Source: Bacteroides sp.
GTDB lineage: Bacteria > Bacteroidota > Bacteroidia > Bacteroidales > Bacteroidaceae
DNA: 49,739 nucleotides
Direction: 5' to 3'
Assembly (NCBI GenBank): GCA_015060705.1
Contig: SUXY01000015.1
Coordinates: forward strand, 1 to 49,739
Positions 32,737-42,875 of this stretch are shown one piece after another. The position numbers and the translations under genes are program-made. Position 1 is the first letter of the stretch. Each line of letters starts with the position of its first letter. The notes under the pieces were generated by a model. It worked only from the letters and a program-made list of their open reading frames with translations, was not told the origin of the DNA and made no database searches.

Positions 32737-33921
32737 TTATTTAATTCCCTCACGATTAACGGTTTTTAAAACCTCTTCATCTATTTCTAGTTCATATTTT
32801 CGTGTGATTGCATCCATTTCAGCCTCTTTTTTGACTTTTTTACAATCCCGAAAGACTTTTTCCCGAACATCCTTAAAACCGGTCGGTCCTTTCTTCAACC
32901 TCTTTCCCAATACCCAAGTATGTGGATAATCAGCCAATGGTTCAAATACTCCACAATTGAAAACCAACTTGTCTACATAAGCATTCTTACCAATTGAAAA
33001 GAAACCTGTTTCTAACCGGGCATTTTTAGCCACATCGTCCGGCATTCTTTTCCAAGCTTCCCGCCAATGCTTTTCCGGATATTTCCGCAAATATTTCTTT
33101 ATTCGCTTGGCTTCCTTCTTGTCTTGACAATGAATCACCGCTCCTCGAAAATGAGGGATTCCCCATCCATAATCGTTGCGATGAGCCTTGAAATAGGCAT
33201 CCAATTCTTGGTCCGTACAATTCAACCGTTGTTCTACATAAGTATCCAAAGCTGAGACCAACAAACCTTCTTCCGCCTCTTTCATCTGAAGACCTTTTGA
33301 GCCTTGTATAGGATATCCCTCTTCCTGCATTCCCATTCGTCTATCTGTCCAAGCAATCATATGAATACCCATTGGAGAATAAAATGGCTTGGTATACTCA
33401 TTCTTATCCAACCCCTGCAACTGTTTTTGCCATTCATTCAACAAATGACGGGTTTGTATCCAAGGCAACTCTTCTCCTTCAACCTTTCCCCCACGCTGAA
33501 TTGCTGCATAAACGGAATCCATGTATGCTTCCGAGGCACGTATCTGTTTCTTGCTAGCATGCTGATTCAACAAACAAGAGACATGCATCAACTTGATCCA
33601 TTCCTGTTGCTTAAAGACTCCCTTTCTTGGTCTTTTTCCCTTTTGATTGACCAATTGTCGGATTTGTTCTCTATGCAAACGATATTCCATCAACGTATCC
33701 AGTCCCAGTTCCTTGGCATATTGAACCTTCTGTTTGAAATGACCATACGTCTGAAGAAAAACGTCCAATTGTTTTTCCTTAGACCGTCTCCAATGATATT
33801 CAAACTCATGCAAACGAACAGTATCAGTACCGACTGAAAATAACACAGCATCTCCTTGCGCCCGCCCTATAGCAACGGACACAAGGAGAAGTATCAAAAC
33901 ACCGAGTAAACGACGCGGCAT
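32737..33921 (-). CDS. SurA/PpiC-like periplasmic folding factor
   Basis: 394 residues with a signal peptide (LLGVLILLLVSVAIGRA). The chaperone-type N-terminal helices (DTVRLHEFEYHWRRSKEKQLDVFLQTYGHFKQKVQYAKELGLD) match Bacteroidetes peptidyl-prolyl isomerases. The later region (ETGFFSIGKNAYVDKLVFNCGVFEPLADYPHTWVLGKR) corresponds to a diverged parvulin domain. First of three tandem SurA-like genes, 10 bp after guaB. Whether it retains isomerase activity is uncertain. Confidence 0.82.
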   Translation of the reverse strand: MPRRLLGVLILLLVSVAIGRAQGDAVLFSVGTDTVRLHEFEYHWRRSKEKQLDVFLQTYGHFKQKVQYAKELGLDTLMEYRLHREQIRQLVNQKGKRPRKGVFKQQEWIKLMHVSCLLNQHASKKQIRASEAYMDSVYAAIQRGGKVEGEELPWIQTRHLLNEWQKQLQGLDKNEYTKPFYSPMGIHMIAWTDRRMGMQEEGYPIQGSKGLQMKEAEEGLLVSALDTYVEQRLNCTDQELDAYFKAHRNDYGWGIPHFRGAVIHCQDKKEAKRIKKYLRKYPEKHWREAWKRMPDDVAKNARLETGFFSIGKNAYVDKLVFNCGVFEPLADYPHTWVLGKRLKKGPTGFKDVREKVFRDCKKVKKEAEMDAITRKYELEIDEEVLKTVNREGIK

Positions 33922-33931
33922 TTCAGTTTAT

Positions 33932-35425
<1,494 letters not shown>

Positions 35426-35440
35426 TTAATTTATTGCGTG

Positions 35441-35471
35441 CAAATATACACATTTAATTCAAAAGGTAAAA
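35441..35471 (-). promoter_or_regulatory. Probable guaB promoter
   Basis: On the minus strand TATATTTG (35448-35441) fits TAnnTTTG. The -33 position, 19 bp upstream, reads TTTT rather than TTTG. The predicted start leaves a short leader before the ATG at 35410. Confidence 0.55.
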
Positions 35472-35641
35472 ATGCAGAATTGCTTTTTTTTACCAAAAAC
35501 GGAATGTACCATAAAAATAAAGTTTAAAACCTTTCTTGTAGTCATTCTTTTTCGAACTTTTCATGAGTTAGAACGTTTTTGAATCACAAACAACCTAAGG
35601 TACCATAGGACGTTTTATGATCATCTAAAAACAATAGAAGT

Positions 35642-36277
35642 ATGAAGAAATTAATTCCTTTCCTATTAGCGGTATTTGTTTTCACTGCCTGTGAGAAAGA
35701 TGCCGACACGGACAACTTGGACAACAAATTTGTTGTTTACACCAACTACGACAAGGCAGCGAACTTCAAACAGTTCAATACCTACTATTTGCCGGACAGT
35801 ATCCTGATCATAGGCGATAAGGATAAACAGGAGTATTGGCTAGATGCTAATGCCCAGAAGATCATTGACACCTACGTATTCAACATGGACAACCGTGGAT
35901 ACACCCGTGTAACCGAACGCGAGGATGCAGACCTTGGCTTGCAGCTCAGCTATGTAAAGAACACCTACGTATATACGGATTATGGTTATCCGGAATGGTG
36001 GTGGGGCTATCCGGGTTATTGGGATATCCCTTACTGGGGCAATTGGGGCGGCGGCTGGTATTATCCGTATGCTGTCAACTACTCCTTCAGCACCGGTTCA
36101 TTCTTGACCGAATTGTTGAATTTGGAAGCCGCGCAAGGTCAAAACGAGAAACTCCCGATCATATGGAGTGCTTACATGAGCGGTATGTTGAGCGGATCAA
36201 CCGAAGTCAATGTAGAACTTGCCACCCAAGCGGTAAGCCAGGCATTCAGTCAATCCACTTATCTAACCAACAAATAA
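35642..36277 (+). CDS. DUF4136 lipoprotein
   Basis: 211 residues. The lipobox VFVFTAC gives a lipidated Cys17. The DUF4136 pattern is clear: KFVVYTNYDKAANFKQFNTY near the N-terminus, a long middle stretch rich in Gly, Trp, Tyr and Pro (YPEWWWGYPGYWDIPYWGNW), and a C-terminal helical part. Envelope proteins of this family are common in Bacteroidetes and have no known activity. It lies 25 bp before a beta-barrel gene on the same strand and diverges from guaB. Confidence 0.88.
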   Translation: MKKLIPFLLAVFVFTACEKDADTDNLDNKFVVYTNYDKAANFKQFNTYYLPDSILIIGDKDKQEYWLDANAQKIIDTYVFNMDNRGYTRVTEREDADLGLQLSYVKNTYVYTDYGYPEWWWGYPGYWDIPYWGNWGGGWYYPYAVNYSFSTGSFLTELLNLEAAQGQNEKLPIIWSAYMSGMLSGSTEVNVELATQAVSQAFSQSTYLTNK

Positions 36278-36302
36278 ATCATCAACTTAAAAAACAACGA
36301 GT

Positions 36303-36932
36303 ATGAAAACAAAGAAATACCTCCCATTGAAGGCATTGGCAGTTTTGGCCATCGCCATTGGCTTTGCCCTTCCCGGTAAAGCACAGACTCTCGGGAACTA
36401 TTATGCCAACATCGACTGGCAGTTCAACTTCCCATTGGGAAATGACTTCGTAAAAAAAGGCAGTGGTTGGGGAATGAACTTCGAAGGTGGATACTATGTA
36501 ACCGACAACTTGTCGGTAGGTGCCTTCCTGGCCTATCATAGCAACCACAAGTACATCCCTCGACAAACCATCTCTATTTCGGGTACCGAATCGCTAAATA
36601 CGGACCAGCAGCATACGCTCTTCCAAATGCCTTTCGGTGTATCGGGCCGATACACCTTCAACCGTGAAGGGATGTTCCAACCGTATTTCAGTTTGAAACT
36701 AGGACCACAATACGGACGTCTGAAAACCGATTTCAATGCTTATCAGAATTCAGACAACACGTGGGGATTCTATGTATCTCCCGAAATCGGGATGAACATC
36801 TTCCCATGGGTATACAGCCCCGGGATTCATGTAGCCGCCTATTACAGCTATGCCACCAACAAAGGCAATCTGATGACATACGACGTAGATGGCATGAGTA
36901 ATTTCGGCCTACGCCTCGGGGTTGCCTTCTAA
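36303..36932 (+). CDS. Outer-membrane beta-barrel protein
   Basis: 209 residues, with a signal peptide ending near GKAQ (residue 28). Regular amphipathic strands with aromatic girdles (WGMNFEGGYYVTDNLSVGAFLAYHSN, YFSLKLGPQYGRL) end in LRLGVAF, a typical barrel terminus. It resembles 8-strand OmpA/OmpW-like barrels. Cotranscribed with the DUF4136 lipoprotein gene 25 bp upstream; both may form a surface unit. Ligand unknown. Confidence 0.85.
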   Translation: MKTKKYLPLKALAVLAIAIGFALPGKAQTLGNYYANIDWQFNFPLGNDFVKKGSGWGMNFEGGYYVTDNLSVGAFLAYHSNHKYIPRQTISISGTESLNTDQQHTLFQMPFGVSGRYTFNREGMFQPYFSLKLGPQYGRLKTDFNAYQNSDNTWGFYVSPEIGMNIFPWVYSPGIHVAAYYSYATNKGNLMTYDVDGMSNFGLRLGVAF

Positions 36933-36941
36933 CTAACAAGA

Positions 36942-36974
36942 AAACGGTTGCTCGCTTCATGCAAGCAACCGTTT
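36942..36974. terminator. Convergent terminator between barrel gene and recQ
   Basis: AAACGGTTGCT (36942-36952) pairs perfectly with AGCAACCGTTT (36964-36974). It sits between the stops of two convergent genes and can serve both. On the plus strand it is followed by CTATCTTTAATT. Confidence 0.75.
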
Positions 36975-36980
36975 CTATCT

Positions 36981-39164
36981 TTAATTGGCCATTTCTGAAA
37001 TGAATTTGATACGTACCAAACGAATCTCATCTTCTGTATAATCATCGCCGAGTTCGTCCATCGCATCATCAATTTTGTCGGTAGTAGATTCCCGGAAGTA
37101 ATCATAGATATCCAGCATATGGTCTTCATCCATAATTTCTGCCAAGAAATAGTCAATGTTCAATCGAGTACCCGAGTAAACAATCGCTTCTACTTCATCC
37201 AACAATTCCCCAAATTCCAAACCTTTAGAAAGGGCAATATCATCCAATGCTACCTTACGGTCAATCGCCTGAATAATAGACACCTTGATTTTAGACTTAT
37301 TGGCTACCGTACGGACACGAAGATCTTCCGGTCGCTCAATTTCGTTCTCTTCGCAATGTTTCTTAATCAACACGCAGAATTCCTGACCATAACGTTTAGC
37401 CTTGCCAGCACCTACCCCCGGAATGTTCTGCAATTCTTCAAGAGTCACCGGATAGGTAGTTGCCATCGCTTCCAATGAAGGATCCTGAAAAATAACATAA
37501 GGAGGTACGTCCAACTTCTTGGACATCTTTTTACGCAAATCCTTTAGCATAGAATAAAGTGCCGGGTCCACCGCACAACTACCGCCACCACGTACTGGTG
37601 CTTCGTCTTCTTCCACTTCATCGAAATCGGTATCCTCGACAATCTTGAACGACACCGGTTTTTTCAAGAACTTGGTGCCTGCCGGAGTTACTTTCAACAA
37701 GCCGTAATTTTCCACGTCTTTGCTTAAATAACCGGCAATCAGCGCCTGACGAATGACTGCATTCCATACTTTTTCGTCTTCTCCTTCACCCGAACCGAAG
37801 ACTTCCAAATCCTCATGTTTGTGAGCAAGAACTTCCGACGTTTCCTTACCCAACAAAACATTGATAATATAATCTGATTTAAAGTTTTCCTTCACAGCCA
37901 TGATTGTTTCAATCACGGCACACAACGAATCCTTAGCTTCCACTTGCTTCTTAGGATTTAAACAGTTATCACAATTCCTACAATTCTCTTCAACATAGGT
38001 TTCGCCAAAATAGTGAAGCAATGACTTCCGTCGGCAGACCGAAGATTCCGCATAAGCCTCTGTTTCTTTCAGCAATTCATCACTCACATCCTTTTCAGAC
38101 ACAGGTTTTCCTTGCATGAATTTACGCAACTTCTGCATATCTTTGTTGGAATAGAAAGCCACACATTGTCCTTCTCCTCCATCGCGTCCTGCACGGCCGG
38201 TTTCCTGATAATAACCTTCCAGACTCTTCGGCATATCATAGTGAATGACGAAGCGCACATCCGGTTTATCAATTCCCATTCCGAAAGCAATGGTTGCCAC
38301 AATGACATCAATGTTTTCCTTAATGAAATCATCTTGCACGGTAGAGCGTGCCGCTGAATCCATACCTGCATGATAAGCACAGGCATTAATACCATTCGCT
38401 TTCAAAATTTCAGCCAATTCTTCCACCTTCTTACGACTCAAACAATAGATAATACCGGACTTCCCGGAATTAGCCTTGATGAATTTGATGATATCCTTAT
38501 CGATATCATTCGTCTTTCGGCGTACCTCATAATAAAGATTGGGACGATTGAACGACGACTTGAACTCTTGCGCATCGGGCATACCCAAAATTTTCTTGAT
38601 ATCCTCACGTACTTTCTGAGTAGCAGTCGCTGTCAATGCTATAATCGGAGCCTGACCAATCATGTTGATGATAGGACGGATACGTCGATATTCCGGACGG
38701 AAGTCGTGCCCCCATTCCGAAATACAATGTGCTTCATCTACCGCATAGAAGGAGATCTTCACATTCTTCAAGAATTCCACATTGTCTTCCTTAGTCAACG
38801 ATTCGGGTGCCACGTAGAGCAGCTTAGTCTTTCCGTTCAAGATGTCGGATTTCACCTGGTCTATCGCAGACTTGTTCAATGACGAATTCAAGAAATGAGC
38901 CACACCGTCTTCTTCGCTGTAATGACGCATCGCATCCACCTGATTCTTCATCAAGGCAATCAAAGGAGAAATGACAATAGCTACCCCTTCCATTACCAAA
39001 GAAGGTAATTGGTAGCACAACGATTTTCCGCCCCCGGTTGGCATCAGCACAAAGGTATCGTTCCCATCCAAGAGATTACGGATAATCTGTTCTTGGTCCC
39101 CTTTAAATGTGTCAAAGCCGAAATATTTCTTCAGCGTATTCGTCAAATTCAATTTCTCCGCCAT
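36981..39164 (-). CDS. recQ: ATP-dependent DNA helicase RecQ
   Basis: 727 residues. Unwinds DNA 3' to 5' in recombination and fork repair. Helicase core: Walker A TGGGKSLCYQLP, DEAH box DEAHCISEWGHDFRPEYRRI, motif VI QETGRAGRDG. The RQC zinc site uses CRRKSLLHYFGE ... CRNCDNC. The HRDC domain follows (LEELQNIPGVGAGKAKRYG), then an extra C-terminal stretch of about 100 residues ending DEIRLVRIKFISEMAN. I chose the ATG at 39164 (MAEKLNLT), preceded by AGGAA, over one 12 codons upstream. It follows clpX by about 145 bp and probably has its own promoter. Confidence 0.96.
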   Translation of the reverse strand: MAEKLNLTNTLKKYFGFDTFKGDQEQIIRNLLDGNDTFVLMPTGGGKSLCYQLPSLVMEGVAIVISPLIALMKNQVDAMRHYSEEDGVAHFLNSSLNKSAIDQVKSDILNGKTKLLYVAPESLTKEDNVEFLKNVKISFYAVDEAHCISEWGHDFRPEYRRIRPIINMIGQAPIIALTATATQKVREDIKKILGMPDAQEFKSSFNRPNLYYEVRRKTNDIDKDIIKFIKANSGKSGIIYCLSRKKVEELAEILKANGINACAYHAGMDSAARSTVQDDFIKENIDVIVATIAFGMGIDKPDVRFVIHYDMPKSLEGYYQETGRAGRDGGEGQCVAFYSNKDMQKLRKFMQGKPVSEKDVSDELLKETEAYAESSVCRRKSLLHYFGETYVEENCRNCDNCLNPKKQVEAKDSLCAVIETIMAVKENFKSDYIINVLLGKETSEVLAHKHEDLEVFGSGEGEDEKVWNAVIRQALIAGYLSKDVENYGLLKVTPAGTKFLKKPVSFKIVEDTDFDEVEEDEAPVRGGGSCAVDPALYSMLKDLRKKMSKKLDVPPYVIFQDPSLEAMATTYPVTLEELQNIPGVGAGKAKRYGQEFCVLIKKHCEENEIERPEDLRVRTVANKSKIKVSIIQAIDRKVALDDIALSKGLEFGELLDEVEAIVYSGTRLNIDYFLAEIMDEDHMLDIYDYFRESTTDKIDDAMDELGDDYTEDEIRLVRIKFISEMAN

Positions 39165-39214
39165 GATTTCCTGTTTTTCTGGTTCTCGATTTAATTCCAA
39201 TCTTTCTTGTCTAA

Positions 39215-39222
39215 CAAAGTTA
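39215..39222 (-). promoter_or_regulatory. Probable recQ -7 element
   Basis: TAACTTTG on the minus strand fits TAnnTTTG and lies 50 bases before the recQ ATG. No clear TTTG is found at the expected -33 distance. Confidence 0.4.
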
Positions 39223-39309
39223 TAAACAAGTTTTCAAATTACACGAATATTTCGAGTACTATTTTGCAGAAGAATTGCATTTTTTTCTCACTAACTCGTT
39301 TTGACCTCA

Positions 39310-40551
39310 TTATGCGTTCTGCAGACGAGAAAGATTAGTCTTCTCCATCTGCTGACGAGCATAATCCAACGTCAATTCGTATTCCTTGATCTTCATCGAA
39401 GGAATGTCAAACATCACATCCATCATAATCGTTTCGACGATGGAACGTAACCCACGGGCTCCGAGTTTGTATTCGATTGCCTTATCCACCACAAAGTCAT
39501 AAACTTCCGGTTGGAACACGAGTTTAACTCCGTCCATCTCAAACAATTTGATATATTGCTTGATGATTGAATTCTTCGGTTCTGTCAAGATATTGCGCAA
39601 CGCATTCCGATCCAACGGATTGAGGTAAGTCAATATCGGAAGACGCCCGATGATTTCAGGAATCAGGCCGAACGACTTCAAATCTTGCGGAGCAATGTAT
39701 TGCATCATGTTCGAACGATCAATTTTCACCGTTTCCTTAGCTGCTCCATAACCTACCACGTTGGTATTCAAACGTTGAGCAATTTTCCGCTCAATACCAT
39801 CAAATGCACCTCCACAGATGAAGAGGATGTTCTTCGTATTGACTGGAATCATTTTCTGGTCCGGATGCTTACGCCCACCTTGTGGAGGCACATTCACAAT
39901 CGAACCTTCCAACAATTTCAACAAACCTTGTTGTACCCCTTCACCGCTGACGTCACGGGTAATGGAAGGATTATCCCCCTTACGCGCAATCTTGTCGATT
40001 TCGTCAATAAACACAATACCCCGTTCGGCCTCTGCCACATTGTAATCGGCCACCTGTAACAAGCGGGTCAACAAGCTTTCAATGTCTTCGCCCACATAAC
40101 CGGCTTCGGTCAACACGGTTGCATCTACAATCGTGAACGGCACCTTCAGCAACTTGGCTATAGTACGGGCCAACAATGTCTTTCCGGTACCCGTACTACC
40201 CACCATAATGATATTGGACTTTTCAATCTCAACTTCATTCGAATCCGATTTTTGCAACAATCGCTTATAGTGGTTATAGACAGCTACCGACAAATAGCGT
40301 TTCGCAGCGTCCTGACCAATCACATATTGATCCAGGAATTCCTTGATTTCGACCGGCTTCGGAAGCTCCTTCAAGTCCAGCGAGTTTGCTCCACTCGCCG
40401 ACCCCTTCATGGCTTCCTGTACGATTTCGTAAGCCTGTTGCGAACAGCTATCACAGATATAGCCATTCAGTCCCGTAATCAGGAATCCCACCTCACTTTC
40501 CGGACGACCACAGAAGCTACAGCGTCTTTTATTTTTTGAATTTTCTCCCAA
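39310..40551 (-). CDS. clpX: ATP-dependent Clp protease ATP-binding subunit ClpX
   Basis: 413 residues. Hexameric unfoldase that feeds tagged proteins to ClpP. N-terminal zinc-binding domain with C11, C14, C33 and C36. Walker A GSTGTGKT (118-125), pore loop GYVG (151-154), Walker B VFIDEID (180-186), RKH loop (227-229) and sensor GARGLRSI. The ClpP-docking loop that reads IGF in E. coli reads VGY here (266-268). It follows clpP by 27 bp, so the two are cotranscribed. Confidence 0.98.
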   Translation of the reverse strand: MGENSKNKRRCSFCGRPESEVGFLITGLNGYICDSCSQQAYEIVQEAMKGSASGANSLDLKELPKPVEIKEFLDQYVIGQDAAKRYLSVAVYNHYKRLLQKSDSNEVEIEKSNIIMVGSTGTGKTLLARTIAKLLKVPFTIVDATVLTEAGYVGEDIESLLTRLLQVADYNVAEAERGIVFIDEIDKIARKGDNPSITRDVSGEGVQQGLLKLLEGSIVNVPPQGGRKHPDQKMIPVNTKNILFICGGAFDGIERKIAQRLNTNVVGYGAAKETVKIDRSNMMQYIAPQDLKSFGLIPEIIGRLPILTYLNPLDRNALRNILTEPKNSIIKQYIKLFEMDGVKLVFQPEVYDFVVDKAIEYKLGARGLRSIVETIMMDVMFDIPSMKIKEYELTLDYARQQMEKTNLSRLQNA

Positions 40552-40578
40552 TGTCTTTTCTATTTGCTTTATACCTTA

Positions 40579-41256
40579 TTATATATTAGGCTTACGGCAC
40601 AACACTTCGTCAATCATGCCATATTCCTTTGCTTCTTGAGCAGTCATCCAATAATCACGGTCTGAATCCGCCCATACCTTGTCGAATTCGGTATGAGAAT
40701 GTTCAGCGATGATGTGATAAAGTTCTTTCTTCAACTTCGCAATCTCACGGGCAGTGATTTCAATGTCCGACGCCTGGCCTTGTGCGCCACCCATCGGCTG
40801 GTGAATCATCACGCGGGAATGAGTCAATGCCGAACGCTTGCCTTCCTTACCTGCCACCAACAAGACAGCAGCCATGGAAGCAGCCATACCTGTACAGATA
40901 GTAGCAACATCGCTGTTGATAAACTGCATGGTATCATAAATACCCAAACCGGCGTATACCGAACCGCCCGGTGAATTGATATAGATAGAAATATCCTTCG
41001 AATTGTCCACAGAATCCAGATACAACAACTGTGCCTGCAACGTATTGGCAGTATAGTCATTAATTTCAGTTCCCAAGAAAATGATACGGTCCATCATCAA
41101 ACGTGAGAACACATCCAGTTGAGTAACGTTCAGCTGACGTTCTTCCAAGATGTACGGATTCAAATATCCCGCTTGTGACTTGATTACATCGTCCAGCACT
41201 AAGCTGTTCATACCCAAATGTTTGGTTGCGTACTTCTTAAAATCATTCATATTCAT
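40579..41256 (-). CDS. clpP: ATP-dependent Clp protease proteolytic subunit
   Basis: 225 residues. Serine protease forming the tetradecameric chamber used by ClpX. The catalytic Ser lies in GMAASMA (S127), His in SRVMIHQP (H152), and Asp in the later DSDRDYWM region. The N-terminus MNMNDFKKYATKHLGMNS may start at either Met. It precedes clpX by 27 bp and follows tig by 143 bp. A full TTTG/TACTTTTG promoter with 20-bp spacing and a leader hairpin lie between tig and clpP. Confidence 0.98.
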   Translation of the reverse strand: MNMNDFKKYATKHLGMNSLVLDDVIKSQAGYLNPYILEERQLNVTQLDVFSRLMMDRIIFLGTEINDYTANTLQAQLLYLDSVDNSKDISIYINSPGGSVYAGLGIYDTMQFINSDVATICTGMAASMAAVLLVAGKEGKRSALTHSRVMIHQPMGGAQGQASDIEITAREIAKLKKELYHIIAEHSHTEFDKVWADSDRDYWMTAQEAKEYGMIDEVLCRKPNI

Positions 41257-41279
41257 CTGATTTAGTTTTTACAAATAAA

Positions 41280-41300
41280 GAAGAGGCTTTCCACCTCTTC
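41280..41300 (-). promoter_or_regulatory. clpP leader hairpin
   Basis: GAAGAGG (41280-41286) pairs with CCTCTTC (41294-41300) over a 7-base loop. On the minus strand the second arm is followed by TTTATTTG. It lies in the predicted clpP leader, a few bases after the transcription start, and looks like a weak intrinsic terminator or a stabilising hairpin. Confidence 0.6.
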
Positions 41301-41312
41301 CCTTTAATATGA

Positions 41313-41344
41313 CAAAAGTACAAAAATGCGGTATTACCACCAAA
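41313..41344 (-). promoter_or_regulatory. clpP promoter
   Basis: On the minus strand TTTG (41344-41341) and TACTTTTG (41320-41313) are separated by 20 bp, a perfect match to the Bacteroidetes consensus. The -33 element lies within GTATTTGGTGGT (41347-41336), which is identical at the tig promoter. Confidence 0.85.
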
Positions 41345-41362
41345 TACTTTTGCATTAAAGAA

Positions 41363-41390
41363 ATACAAGGTTGAAAGCCTCTTCTTGTAT
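41363..41390 (-). terminator. Probable tig terminator
   Basis: ATACAAG (41363-41369) pairs with CTTGTAT (41384-41390). On the minus strand the hairpin is followed by TTCTTTAA. It is a short AT-rich stem, so partial readthrough into clpP is likely. Confidence 0.5.
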
Positions 41391-41399
41391 CAGAAATTA

Positions 41400-42755
41400 T
41401 TACTTCAACAAGTTGTTGAATTCTTCCATAGAAACTTCCTTGTTATTCAAGGTAGCCTTGTCCTTCAAAGCAGCAGCCAACTTGTTTTCTACTGCACGGT
41501 TCACAAGACCTTCTACGTTTTCTTTCTTCTTCAACATTTCCTTGGCATAGTTTTCCAACATTTCTTCAGGAATGCTCATCATGCCGTATTGAGCGAACTG
41601 CATGCGAGTGTTTTCCTTAGCCATTTCAAGGATGTCAGCTTGTTCTACCTTGATACCGAAAGCTTCAACCAACTGTTCCTTGATCAAATGCCATGTCAAT
41701 TCTTCCAAGCTCTTTTCGTAGTTTTCTTCTACGAATGATTCACCCTTGTCTTCGTTGTTCAAAAGCATGATTTTCTTCAAGAGTGCATCCGGGAATTCAA
41801 GCTTGCCCACCTTGTTCATCAAGTAAGTACGAGCATCGAGCAAGAACTTGTAGTTGCTGTCTGCCATGAACTGAGCAGCGATACCTTCCTTGATCTTGCC
41901 ACGGAATTCTTCTTCTGAAGAAACAGCACCTTCACCGAATACCTGGTCGAACAAAGCCTGATCCAAAGCTGCCGGTACGGCACGAGTGATTTCTTCTACC
42001 TGGAAGCTGAAGTTTGACTTCATTTCAGCCACTTCTTCACGCTTGATCTTCAACAAAGAAGAAAGCTCTGCTTCGTTACCTTCGAATGCAGCGTTCGGGT
42101 TGAACACCAATACATCGTTTACCTTAGCAGTAGCGAAGATAGCCTTCTGTTCGTCGTTCTTCATGTATGAAGGCATCATCACTGCACCTTCTACCTGAAT
42201 ACCACCTTCCTTAGTGTTACCGTTTTCATCAAGTTCAGCAAGCAAACCCTTCACCATGTCACGGTCAGCATATTCTTCTACCTTTTCGTACTTAGCAGCA
42301 CGCTGAGCGTACATGTCTACCTGAGAATTAACCATTTCGTCAGATACGGCGATGGTATAGAAATCAAGTGTATCTTGTTCTGTGATTTCAGCCTTGAATT
42401 CAGGAGCCAATGCGATGTCGAATACGAATTCGAAGTTTTCCTGAGTATCGAAATCGATAACCTGCATCTTTTCTTCGTTTGGCAACGGCATACCGAGCAT
42501 GTTCACCTTGTTTTCACGGATGTACTCGTTCACCTTTTCCTGCATCAACTTATCTACTTCCTCTGCCATTACAGACTTACCGAACTGCTTCTTGATAAGG
42601 CTCATTGGAACCATACCCTTACGGAAGCCCGGGATATTTGCCTGTTGGCGGTATTTCTTCAATACTTTTTCTACTTTTTCTTGATAGTCAGCTTTTTCGA
42701 TGTTGACAGTAAGCAATGCACTTACCTTGTCAACGTTCTGCATTGAAACGTTCAT
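41400..42755 (-). CDS. tig: Trigger factor
   Basis: 451 residues. Ribosome-bound chaperone that shields nascent chains. The N-terminal ribosome-binding domain has the signature region GFRKGMVPMSLIKKQFG (the family's GFRxGxxP). The middle PPIase region is diverged, and the C-terminal helical cradle runs from about 260 to 445. The diverged PPIase domain is usual in Bacteroidetes. It precedes clpP and clpX, the classical tig-clpP-clpX order. Its own promoter matches the consensus perfectly. Confidence 0.96.
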   Translation of the reverse strand: MNVSMQNVDKVSALLTVNIEKADYQEKVEKVLKKYRQQANIPGFRKGMVPMSLIKKQFGKSVMAEEVDKLMQEKVNEYIRENKVNMLGMPLPNEEKMQVIDFDTQENFEFVFDIALAPEFKAEITEQDTLDFYTIAVSDEMVNSQVDMYAQRAAKYEKVEEYADRDMVKGLLAELDENGNTKEGGIQVEGAVMMPSYMKNDEQKAIFATAKVNDVLVFNPNAAFEGNEAELSSLLKIKREEVAEMKSNFSFQVEEITRAVPAALDQALFDQVFGEGAVSSEEEFRGKIKEGIAAQFMADSNYKFLLDARTYLMNKVGKLEFPDALLKKIMLLNNEDKGESFVEENYEKSLEELTWHLIKEQLVEAFGIKVEQADILEMAKENTRMQFAQYGMMSIPEEMLENYAKEMLKKKENVEGLVNRAVENKLAAALKDKATLNNKEVSMEEFNNLLK

Positions 42756-42812
42756 TTCTTTACTTATATTTTTTAATTATTACTTTTTTCTATAGTTTAC
42801 ACAAAGAGAGCG

Positions 42813-42844
42813 CAAAATTAGTAATTTTACGTTCAACCACCAAA
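42813..42844 (-). promoter_or_regulatory. tig promoter
   Basis: On the minus strand TTTG (42844-42841) and TAATTTTG (42820-42813) are separated by 20 bp. The -33 element lies within GTATTTGGTGGT (42847-42836), the same 12-mer as at clpP. Leader length to the ATG is about 50 bases. Confidence 0.85.
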
Positions 42845-42875
42845 TACACAACGCAAAAGTTTTGTATTCACCTCA

